22,869 nucleotides of DNA, taken from Planctomycetota bacterium. GTDB taxonomy: Bacteria > Planctomycetota > JAMOSO01. Positions within the stretch are counted from its first letter, which is position 1; each line of letters begins with the position of its first letter. The notes beneath the pieces were generated by a model. It saw nothing but the letters and a program-made list of their open reading frames with translations, made no database searches and was not told the origin of the DNA. Location: assembly GCA_027063065.1 (NCBI GenBank), contig JAMOSO010000064.1, positions 1 through 22,869 on the forward strand. Reading direction: 5' to 3'. Shown here piece after piece: positions 1 through 7,655 of this stretch. Made by a program: the position numbers and the translations under genes.

Positions 1-94
1 TCACATCTTGTTAATTCAGCTTTACACCCAAAGGGCATAAGTTTCATTTAACAAGATTGTTCGCTATACTCACATCTTGTTAATTCAGCTTTAC
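1..94. repeat. 25-bp direct repeat, two copies 69 bp apart, with an inverted partial copy
   Basis: Positions 1-25 and 70-94 are identical (they begin TCACATCTTGTTAATTCAGC). Between them, TTAACAAGAT at 48-57 is the reverse complement of ATCTTGTTAA inside the repeat. The second copy ends directly against the stop codon of the chemoreceptor pseudogene at 95. The array may continue to the left, outside the window. The function is unknown; it could be a duplicated transcription-end region or an intergenic repeat family. Confidence 0.75.
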
Positions 95-2241
95 CTAAAA
101 ATCACTAAAATCTTCATCATCCATTGAAATTGCATCTTCAGCTTTTGTAGCCGCTTTAAAAGAGGCTTTTCGAGAGATTTGTTTTTGTGGTTTTGGCTCA
201 TGGCTTGCTGCTATGACAGGTGCTGATTCAGCCTTGCCTCCCTCTACCATAGAACGCAACTGATTAACCACGTTCATAACTTCGCTAGCTTGCGCGCCTA
301 ACTCTTTTGCTGCTGCCGCACCCTCTTCAGAATTTGCAGCATTTTGTTGGGTTACTTGATTCATTTGTGAAACAGCAGTATTAATTTGCTCAATACCCTT
401 TGATTGTTCATTACCTGCGCTAGCAATTTCTAAGGAGATTTGGCTTACCTTTTCAGTGCCCTCTGCAATTTTAGTAAGCGCCTCTGAAACCTCTTTGCTT
501 AAGGCTACACCATTATCAATATTTTTAACTGACCCGCTGATTAACGCCGAGGTATTTTTTGCTGCCTCCGCTGAACGCTGTGCTAAATTACGCACCTCTT
601 CTGCCACAACCGCAAAACCCTTACCTGCATCACCTGCACGCGCCGCTTCTACCGCAGCATTTAATGCTAAGAGGTTAGTTTGAAAGGCTATCTCTTCAAT
701 AGTTTTTACAATACCAACGGTTTCATCTGACGATGCTTTTATAGAAGCAACAGCTTCAATCATACGACTCATTGATTTAATACCTAAATCAGCTGATTGT
801 TTAGCATCCATAGCCAAAGTTTTTGCCTGATTTGAGTTATCCATATTTTGCACTGTCATTGAAGTTAATTCTTCAAGAGATGCTGATGTCTCTTCTAAGC
901 TAGAAGCCTGTTCATTTGCACCTTCCGCAAGACTTTGAGATGATTGCGAAACTTGAGTTGCTGCCGAGGTCACTTGCTCTGAACTGATCCCCAAAACATT
1001 TACAATTTTACTCAATGCCCTCGATATCGCTCTACTTATACCAATCGCTAAAAACAAACCCACAATAATAGCTACTACGCCTGTTGTTATAGCTATCCGC
1101 GAATATAAATTTGCATCAGCAGCTGCTTTAAGATCCCTATCAACTTCACCTTGACTAACACTTTTAACAATCACATCAACGACTGGCTCTATTTTATGTA
1201 CAATTGAGCGCATTTCAGATGTTAAAGAAGAAATCTTTTATTCTCCTCAACCATTGCATCAAACACCTTTAAATATGTTTTAACGAGAGAGATTGAAAGT
1301 TTAACATGCTCTTCAAGCACACCTGCAGCGATAATGTTTTTTTCTATTTTTTGAGAAATTTTATGTAATTTTTCAACATACTTATTATCACCACGTAAAA
1401 GGTAATCTTTTTCATGCTTACGCATCTCTAAAACTAAAGAACCTATATTTGGAATCAAAAGGTGATCAATAGATTTCTCAATGTCATGGGCAGCCATACG
1501 CATAGCTTCATAATATTTTATTTGTTGCTCATCATCGGCACTCAAATAATCCTTAAATGCTTTAATATATTTATTTAAAGCTTTTATTTGAGCTTGCTTC
1601 TCAACTTCATTACAGGTGCTTATTGCTAATAAGCTACTGTAAGTATTAATTGCTTTTGTAAACTTATCTTTATACTTTTTACTTTTGGTACGAATATAGT
1701 CCTTCTCATAACGACGTATCATCAACAAGGCAACCTGCAGTTCATCTAATTGGTATTTTTTAAGGTTGTCAGAAAGAGTATGAGCAATGTTTCGAAAACT
1801 ACCACGAAAACCACTTTTATGGGTCAAGCCGATCTTTTCCCATGAGCTAACAAGCTTTTTGAAAGTCATTTCATACGTATCAGCATAATTAATAATTAAA
1901 TTTATATTTGTAACTAATTCTTTCCTTCCTGTTTTTTTAGCAATATCTTTTATCTTGTTAGCTTCTGTCTTTAAAGCGCTTACGCTCTTTATTACTTTAT
2001 CTAAATATTTTTTGTCTTTTCGTAATAAAAAATCTTTTTCGCTACGACGAGACTGCAGCATAAAATTATCTATTTTTTCAGCACAGTGAAGAACAACTAC
2101 ATCTTCTTTAAACAAAGCCTGATAACTACTTAAAACAATACCTACGGCGTATTGCTATACTAGTATTACCATGATCAATAAGGATAAAACCAAACCAAAT
2201 GAGGTTATTAACTTAAAACTAATTGTTTTATTTTTAAACAT
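95..2241 (-). pseudogene. Methyl-accepting chemotaxis protein with HBM-type sensor, broken by an amber codon and a frameshift
   Basis: This was a transmembrane chemoreceptor of about 715 codons that would signal to CheA/CheW. The start at 2241 encodes a typical first membrane segment (MFKNKTISFKLITSFGLVLS). Codon 29 is TAG (2155-2157), and the same frame then continues into a helical bimodular (HBM-like) sensor with three similar motifs: RRSEKDFLLRKDKKY, IRRYEKDYIRTKSKKY and MRKHEKDYLLRGDNKY. Near 1222-1235 the frame changes; one extra A in an A-run would restore reading through KISSLTSEM into the second part. That part has TM2 ([17 protein letters not shown]) and the highly conserved signalling tip containing [20 protein letters not shown]. 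The two open pieces are 1222-2115 and 95-1213. No clear HAMP domain is visible. The start overlaps the cheW stop, so the two genes were translationally coupled. Decay is likely; sequencing error could explain the indel but less easily the TAG. Confidence 0.85.
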
Positions 2242-2681
2242 TACCTTCTCCTTTACTATCTGTGTTAGTTGCATTTGCAACATTAATATCTTGTATTGAA
2301 AAAAGCTTCTCCCCATCAAGAAGCATTACTACTTTTGCATCTACTTTACCCATACCCATAATAAACTCTGTATCAACACTGCCAAAACTAGGTGCATCTT
2401 CTATTTGTTCAGAAGCAATTGTAAGCACCTCTGAAACCTCATCTACCATAGCCCTAACACATGGTTTTTACCATCCATAGTTATTTGCAAAACGATAATA
2501 CAGGTTTTTTCATTTTCTGCGATAGCACCAAAACCAAAGCGCTTTCCTAAATCAACCACAGGTATAACTTTACCACGTAAGTTAATAACCCCTTTAAAAT
2601 ACTCTGGAACATTAGGCACACGGGTTATAGGCATCTGGCCTATAATTTCTTGCACCTTTAATATTTCAAAGCCAAAGATAG
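2234..2681 (-). pseudogene. cheW: CheW chemotaxis adaptor, frameshifted and with its 5' end replaced
   Basis: CheW couples chemoreceptors to the CheA kinase. The N-terminal piece (to about 2443) reads FGFEILKVQEIIGQMPITRV and then NLRGKVIPVVDLGKRFGFG. The C-terminal piece (2449-2234) reads MVDEVSEVLTIASEQIEDAP and then DTEFIMGMGKV. Both are classic CheW segments. They join at 2443-2450, where the first frame reads LGLW-stop and the second begins MVDEV; one missing base between CT and ATG explains the break. Upstream of FGFEILK the expected CheW N-terminus is absent, and the frame runs into unrelated GC-richer sequence from about 2682. The 3' end overlaps the start of the chemoreceptor by 8 bases. 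The call is firm; whether the break is biological depends on the accuracy of the assembly. Confidence 0.85.
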
Positions 2682-2889
2682 CTAGTGGAAAGTTACTAAA
2701 TGGACGGAGATGGAGTATGGTAGATAGTCTGGAATTGGCGGAAAGTTCTGTCGATGCACGGGCAGGGTTATATTTAACTTTTGTGCTAAGTGAAGAAATC
2801 TTTATAAAGCCAAACCATACAATATCTGTTTTTTTGTCCCGTAAAGAATTTTTTAAAATATGTCAACGCAAAGTTTAAATGTCCACTAG
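2682..2889. mobile_element. Probable remnant of an inserted element (208 bp)
   Basis: The segment lies where the cheW 5' end should be. It is bounded by an 8-bp inverted repeat, CTAGTGGA at 2682-2689 and TCCACTAG at 2882-2889. Its inner part is GC-rich for this window: 36 of the 70 bases at 2701-2770 are G or C, while flanking genes are strongly AT-rich. Both strands are open over much of it: plus strand from about 2660 to 2878, and minus strand from about 2860 into cheW. I recognise no transposase motif. It could be a MITE-like element, the end of an insertion sequence, or a recombination scar. An 8-bp inverted repeat alone is weak evidence. Confidence 0.35.
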
Positions 2890-2915
2890 AAGTGGTCCAA
2901 AAAAATAGACAATTG

Positions 2916-3722
2916 CTAAGAAAAAAAATCTAATAAATCAATGTTTTTGTCTATCATAATATGAGGGGCTACTTCTGAGGTTTTGACATCTTCTTTTGTA
3001 GCTTCTCCAGTTAATACCAAAATAGATATTAACCCACCATTTAAACCTGTTTTAATATCAGTGTATAATCTATCTCCCATAATAGCTACATATTCTGAGC
3101 TTACACCTAAACGATTTAATAAAGGCCCAGTCATCTCAGCGTTTGGTTTACCAATAACTTTTGGCTCTACACCTGTTGCAGATATTAACGCCTGCATCAT
3201 AGCACCTAAATCAATATCAAAGCCTGTTGGTGTTGGGCATAACATATCAGGGTGTGTAGCACACCAAGGAACACCATGCTTAATCAGATGATAAGCTGTA
3301 TTTAATTTTTGATAGGTCAACGTCTTATCATAACCCATAACAATCATATCTGGGTTATTATCCGACAACTTAAATCCAGCTTTAACAAAAGCTTCTTCTA
3401 AACTTGGAGTACCCATTAAAAAAATTTTTTTAACCTTATGTTCTTTTAAATAATCAATGGTTGCATCACCAGATGTGTAAATATCCTCGATACTTGCCTC
3501 TATACCCATCTTTGCCAGCTTGTTAACATAAGCATCGGCACTGCGTGATGAATTATTAGTTAAAAAAACATATCTAATATTCTTAGCTGTTAATCCTTTT
3601 AAAAAATCAATTGTCCAAGGAAAAATGTCATTGCCCATGTAAATTGTTCCATCCATATCTAAAAAAATAATTTTTAATTTTTTTAGTCTTTTTTCAATAG
3701 ATTTGTTTTTTAACAAAACCAT
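2916..3722 (-). CDS. HAD-superfamily IIA hydrolase (NagD-like phosphatase)
   Basis: This is a 268-residue cytosolic phosphatase of the HAD subclass IIA (NagD/p-nitrophenylphosphatase group). These enzymes remove phosphate from sugar phosphates or nucleotides; the substrate here cannot be told. Motif I is DMDGT with the nucleophile Asp22 and Asp24. Motif II is LTNNSS near residue 55. Motif III contains the lysine of IGKPNAEM, and motif IV is MGDRLYTDIKTG. The cap region between motifs II and III has the length usual for C2 caps. It is the last gene of a packed six-gene operon, with one base separating it from the tatD stop. The N-terminus is about 15 residues longer than in most relatives, but no better internal start is evident. 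The family call is firm; a pathway cannot be assigned. Confidence 0.88.
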   Translation of the reverse strand: MVLLKNKSIEKRLKKLKIIFLDMDGTIYMGNDIFPWTIDFLKGLTAKNIRYVFLTNNSSRSADAYVNKLAKMGIEASIEDIYTSGDATIDYLKEHKVKKIFLMGTPSLEEAFVKAGFKLSDNNPDMIVMGYDKTLTYQKLNTAYHLIKHGVPWCATHPDMLCPTPTGFDIDLGAMMQALISATGVEPKVIGKPNAEMTGPLLNRLGVSSEYVAIMGDRLYTDIKTGLNGGLISILVLTGEATKEDVKTSEVAPHIMIDKNIDLLDFFS

Positions 3723-3723
3723 A

Positions 3724-4515
3724 TTAACCTATTGACTTTTCAGTTTTAAAAAACAATCTTTTGGCATTTGCGGTTGTTAATCTAGCAATCTCGTCTATCG
3801 TAACTCCACGAAGTTGGGCAATTTTAGAAGCTATCTCTGGAATATTGCTTGGGTCATTTCTCTGGGAGCGTTTACTTTGTGGTGCTAAATATGGACAATC
3901 AGTCTCTAATAAAAAATAATTACTATCTATTAAACTTGCAACCTCTTGCATATCTGGCGCATTTTTATAAGTTACAATTCCATTAAATGCAACCATAATA
4001 CCCTGAGATACTAACCATTTAGCAAAATTTAAATCACCTGTATAACAATGAAATTCACCACCAGCCTTTAAAGGTAAAAAATCCTTTAATATATTTTTAC
4101 AATCTTCAAAAGCATCACGACAATGTATAATCACTGGCAAATCTACATCTACTGCCAAAGATAAATAACTACAAAATACTTTTTTTTGCACATCTGGACT
4201 GACGGGATTTCTAAAATAGTCTAAACCTATTTCACCTATACCAACAACTACAGATTCCTTAGCATAATTTACCATCTGTTTAAAACTCTCTTCTGTATGC
4301 TCATTGGCATAGTGAGGGTGCAATCCAACAGTGGCAAAGATCTCATCGGGATATTTACGAGCTAAATCTATACAATCAATTGTTGTATCTAAATTAGTGG
4401 CTACATTAATTACCTGCTTAACACCTAAAGCTTGAAATGTTTGTATTACTGTTTCTCTATCGTTATCAAATCGTGGAAAATTTAGATGAGCATGAGTATC
4501 AATAAAATATGACAT
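3724..4515 (-). CDS. tatD: TatD-family metal-dependent deoxyribonuclease
   Basis: This is a 263-residue TIM-barrel hydrolase of the TatD family, with 3'-5' exonuclease or endonuclease activity on DNA (and RNA), needing Mg2+ or similar metals. All expected metal ligands are present: the THAH motif with His8 and His10, Glu95 in GIGEIGLDY, His131 in IIHCRD, His156 in FHCYTGD, and Asp206 in LLETDCPYLAP. The length is normal. It lies two bases after the small unknown gene upstream and one base before the HAD gene, so the three are surely co-transcribed. The symbol is used for the family; the paralog YcfH (TatD-type) cannot be separated from TatD by sequence reading alone. Confidence 0.9.
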   Translation of the reverse strand: MSYFIDTHAHLNFPRFDNDRETVIQTFQALGVKQVINVATNLDTTIDCIDLARKYPDEIFATVGLHPHYANEHTEESFKQMVNYAKESVVVGIGEIGLDYFRNPVSPDVQKKVFCSYLSLAVDVDLPVIIHCRDAFEDCKNILKDFLPLKAGGEFHCYTGDLNFAKWLVSQGIMVAFNGIVTYKNAPDMQEVASLIDSNYFLLETDCPYLAPQSKRSQRNDPSNIPEIASKIAQLRGVTIDEIARLTTANAKRLFFKTEKSIG

Positions 4516-4517
4516 AT

Positions 4518-4910
4518 TTATTTATTTCTCTCAGTAAACTTTTTAAATCTAGAAACAAAATTTTCTATTTCTTCTTCTGGATCTATACTGCCATCATCTA
4601 AAGCACGCTGACGTTTTTCTGCGTTTTTTAAAGCTAATTGATGACTTGTTTCAACTACTTGATTGCGTTTTTTTTCAAAATAAATTTGATAAACCCTCTG
4701 CGAAACTTCACTAACTTCTTCTACAGTAATAAATTGTTTAGATAATTTATTACGCAATTCAATTTCATCTTTTGCTGAAAAAATATCTTCAACATCCAAT
4801 CCCATCATATTTTTGCCTTTATAAACAAAATAACGGTTGCCAGTTTGTTGGCCTTTATTTTTTATTTTAGAATATACATTAAAAGCATTAGTTAATTTAG
4901 TCATGCCCAT
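4518..4910 (-). CDS. Small charged protein of unknown function, within an operon
   Basis: I do not recognise this 130-residue protein. It has no signal peptide or membrane segment. The N-terminal half has a compact, basic part (KGQQTGNRYFVYKGKNMMGL). The C-terminal half is strongly charged and probably helical (RVYQIYFEKKRNQVVETSHQ and onward), ending in an acidic stretch, DDGSIDPEEEIE, and a basic tail. It overlaps the end of the YihY gene by 14 bases and ends two bases before tatD, so it is a genuine operon member. Two starts are possible, 4910 or 4904; the first has the G-rich sequence AGGGGG at a usable distance. It is likely cytosolic. No function is inferred. Confidence 0.75.
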   Translation of the reverse strand: MGMTKLTNAFNVYSKIKNKGQQTGNRYFVYKGKNMMGLDVEDIFSAKDEIELRNKLSKQFITVEEVSEVSQRVYQIYFEKKRNQVVETSHQLALKNAEKRQRALDDGSIDPEEEIENFVSRFKKFTERNK

Positions 4911-6219
4911 TACCCCCTACAGATTTAAGCGACTTACTATAATCCTTTAAAGTGGTCTGTGGTTGATTTAACAATGCCTGCATACCACTTAATAAATTAA
5001 AATCACAATTTTTAACAGCATCAAATCCAGCCTCTGCTAAAACCCTGTGAATATGAGTTACTGTAATTTTTGCTGGATCTATTGCAGGAATCAAGATTTT
5101 TTTATTTTGACGATCAGAATAAGCTAAAATCCCTCCCACCACTAACCGTTCACTAATTTCATTTAACAATCTAACTGGTATGCAATATAACTCTGACAAG
5201 TGTTGAGAATCCCAATTACGGCGTTCACCATAAAATTCTTTGGCGGATTCTGCGCACAATAATAATCCAGTAAAAAGCCCAGAATTAAAATTAGCTTTTG
5301 TGGAACGACCTTCAAATTCAAAACTTTGCATATTTTGCCATGCAAAACTAATTTCTGATCCCAATAAAACTATTAACCAAATCAACCATATCCACAATAA
5401 AAAAATTGGTAAAGAAATAAACCCACCATATATTTTAACCATGGGAGAATCGGGTGCCATAACCCCCTTAATATATAAAGCAAAAATCAATTTTGCTCCT
5501 TCAAATAAAATAGATGCACATACCGAACCAATAAAGGCTGGAATAATGCGAACTTTTGTATTTGGCATATATAAATACAATAAAAAAAACGCTAAAGAAG
5601 TAACAGCAATAGTAAAAATATAAGCAATGCCAACCCCTAAAATTGGCAATGTTATTAAGCGATCGTAAATAGCCGACGATTGCATACTTGCAGATAAAGA
5701 AATTGATATGATAATTAATATTGGACCAAAGGTTAAAATAGTCCAGTAACTTGTTAATTTTTCAAAAAAACTACGAGAATTTGCAATACCCCATATAGTA
5801 TTAAATGCTTTTTCTATTGTACCTAATAAAGACAATACAGATATTACTAAAAATATAAATGCTATGCCTCCAATCGCAGTAGCATTAATTTTATCTATAA
5901 AACCAAATAAAGTACTATGCACAATCTCTTGAGATTCTGGAACTAAGACTGTTGCTAAAATTGGCTCTAACTTACTTTTGGCATCATCAATACCGCCAAT
6001 ACCTTTAAAGATAGAAAATGCAACCGCCAATAAAGGCACTAATGAAATTGCCGTTGTATACGCCAACGCTTTAGCACGCAATAAACAATTATCTTCAACA
6101 AATCCTTTGATAATTATCCATAAAAAACGTAACGCATAAATTATTTTACAATTAACCTTAGACACATTTGGTGAAACTAACCAAACCTGTTCAATAAGCC
6201 ATTGCTTGTAATGTAGCAT
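4897..6219 (-). CDS. YihY/BrkB-family inner-membrane protein with C-terminal cytosolic domain
   Basis: This is a 440-residue multi-pass inner-membrane protein of the YihY/virulence factor BrkB (UPF0761) family. Membrane segments can be seen around residues 55-75 (AYTTAISLVPLLAVAFSIFK), 110-130, 165-185, 195-220, 225-250 and 265-290. The family signature SLVPLLAVAFSIFKG is intact. Residues after about 310 are soluble and contain a winged-helix-like stretch (LSELYCIPVRLLNEISERLV). Longer family members carry such a tail; single-domain ones are nearer 300 residues. The family has no settled biochemical role. The start codon overlaps the stop of the RDD gene as TAATG, so translation is probably coupled. 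Membrane neighbours suggest an envelope role, but that is inference. Confidence 0.88.
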   Translation of the reverse strand: MLHYKQWLIEQVWLVSPNVSKVNCKIIYALRFLWIIIKGFVEDNCLLRAKALAYTTAISLVPLLAVAFSIFKGIGGIDDAKSKLEPILATVLVPESQEIVHSTLFGFIDKINATAIGGIAFIFLVISVLSLLGTIEKAFNTIWGIANSRSFFEKLTSYWTILTFGPILIIISISLSASMQSSAIYDRLITLPILGVGIAYIFTIAVTSLAFFLLYLYMPNTKVRIIPAFIGSVCASILFEGAKLIFALYIKGVMAPDSPMVKIYGGFISLPIFLLWIWLIWLIVLLGSEISFAWQNMQSFEFEGRSTKANFNSGLFTGLLLCAESAKEFYGERRNWDSQHLSELYCIPVRLLNEISERLVVGGILAYSDRQNKKILIPAIDPAKITVTHIHRVLAEAGFDAVKNCDFNLLSGMQALLNQPQTTLKDYSKSLKSVGGNGHD

Positions 6220-7652
6220 TAAAAAACCTGATTAAATTCCTCAGGATTTAACTTAAACCCTTTTTTAACCACAATAGTTTTACCAAGCATATCACCTAAG
6301 CGTTGTCCTCGACTAGAAAAACTCATAAAAAATCCACCCAATAAATATAAAGATGACGGTATACCGTCTATATATCGTAATAAATTACGCATTAAAATTG
6401 CCGAATCTTTTGGTTTATCGCCATAAATACTAATAACTTGTATACCCATAAAGATTTTCCCTATTGTTTGACCATTGCGTCTTTCCATTAAAAAAAAGTA
6501 CATATATGAAAATAATGTAATAAATGCAGCTGTCTTTTGCAATTCAATAAGATTTAGTGAAACACCAAAACCGCCAGAATTTTGTGAGAAAAAATAAATC
6601 AATGGTAATAATTGTGTGATAATTAAATCTATAATTAATGCCAGCACTCTTTTAGGTATAGCCTCTCCTACTGCTTGGGCTAATAATAAATTAGAACGCA
6701 ATAAACGTTTACGTAACAAGATAGGTGACAATATCATTGAAATTAAAAGCAATAAACCAAACGAACCAACTACTGAACTAAATTTATTAAATATATCACT
6801 TAATGACGATGAACTATCAATGGGAGTAAGCTCTAATTGGTCATCAAATTTATTACCCCTAATAACATCTAAACCACCAAGATAATTAGGTAATAAAAAA
6901 TATATTTTATTATCCACACGTCCGGCACCGTATATTTCAGTTAAAAAACCTACCGAATTATTAATTTTTTGAGGATTGAGTAAAAAACCATCAGAATTAA
7001 AATTAGAAAATTTTAATTCTTTAGAACTATCAACGTATAACAATGTTGTTTCATCTAATAAATACGCAGATACTATATTTTTAATATGAACTATTTCTTT
7101 TATATTATTTTCAACAATAGCATAAATATAAAAAATATTATCCTTTATACCTGATACTAAAACATTATTTTGTTTATCTTTAATTAATTGTATATGTGTA
7201 AGAGTCTGTAAATTAGCATCATTAAAAAACACCCCTTTCCATAAATTGACTTCTTGCTTAAACCAGCCAATATTGGCATTCGCTAACCCCCAAATCTTTT
7301 CAGAATCTATTAACAAAGGCTTAACAGGAGGGCGATAATCAATAGTCTTAATAAAAGATAATTTATTTTTTAAATCAAATTTAGAATAATTTTTAGTGCG
7401 ATAGATTGTTAAAACATTCTCTTGTATTGTCGCACAAACAAAAGAACCATTTAAACTTAGTAATTCTTTTGTTGTATTTTTATCAACCTGTACAATTTTA
7501 GTGATTTCTTGATTAGTTTCTAATGCAGGTGGATTATAAACTACAATTAAAGAATGATTATATTGAAGTGCATTAAAAGCAGCATAACTATTGCTGGTTA
7601 TTAAAATAATAACCAGCAATATAATAAAACGAATTAACTTGGCAAAAGCCAT
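6219..7652 (-). CDS. RDD-domain membrane protein with signal peptide and large N-terminal ectodomain
   Basis: This 477-residue protein begins with a clear signal peptide (hydrophobic core IRFIILLVIILITSNSYAA, cleavage near residue 24). About 260 residues follow that look like repeated short beta strands, probably a propeller-like periplasmic domain (segments such as NNVLVSGIKDNIFYIYAIV and DNKIYFLLPNYLGGLDVI). A membrane segment near residue 295 (GLLLLISMILSPILL) leads to a C-terminal RDD domain. There the conserved Arg and Asp sit in KRVLALIIDLIITQLL, followed by ERRNGQTIGKIFMGIQVIS and RGQRLGDMLGKTIVV. Some RDD proteins have been linked to Na+/H+ transport; the role here is unknown. It lies three bases after the DUF349 gene and overlaps the YihY start. 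The RDD call is firm; the propeller is inferred. Confidence 0.85.
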   Translation of the reverse strand: MAFAKLIRFIILLVIILITSNSYAAFNALQYNHSLIVVYNPPALETNQEITKIVQVDKNTTKELLSLNGSFVCATIQENVLTIYRTKNYSKFDLKNKLSFIKTIDYRPPVKPLLIDSEKIWGLANANIGWFKQEVNLWKGVFFNDANLQTLTHIQLIKDKQNNVLVSGIKDNIFYIYAIVENNIKEIVHIKNIVSAYLLDETTLLYVDSSKELKFSNFNSDGFLLNPQKINNSVGFLTEIYGAGRVDNKIYFLLPNYLGGLDVIRGNKFDDQLELTPIDSSSSLSDIFNKFSSVVGSFGLLLLISMILSPILLRKRLLRSNLLLAQAVGEAIPKRVLALIIDLIITQLLPLIYFFSQNSGGFGVSLNLIELQKTAAFITLFSYMYFFLMERRNGQTIGKIFMGIQVISIYGDKPKDSAILMRNLLRYIDGIPSSLYLLGGFFMSFSSRGQRLGDMLGKTIVVKKGFKLNPEEFNQVF

Positions 7653-7655
7653 AAT

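Noticed and set aside
1-94. CRISPR array or integron attC site from the 25-bp repeats
   Set aside because: There are only two copies and 44 bases between them, with no cas genes. The attC-like core does not match the GTTRRRY consensus at its third purine, and no integrase or cassette structure is seen.
2690-2878. Plus-strand gene of about 60 codons starting near 2718
   Set aside because: It is open but has no ribosome site and no recognisable family, and the minus strand is also open through the same segment. It is more likely part of the inserted fragment.
2983-3291. 102-residue plus-strand open frame
   Set aside because: It lies wholly antisense to the well-conserved HAD hydrolase and has no motifs.
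5240-5623. 127-residue plus-strand open frame
   Set aside because: It is antisense to the YihY gene, with no ribosome site and no family resemblance.
6910-6918. Perfect DnaA box TTATCCACA
   Set aside because: It is a single site inside the RDD coding sequence, with no others nearby and no AT-rich intergenic region.
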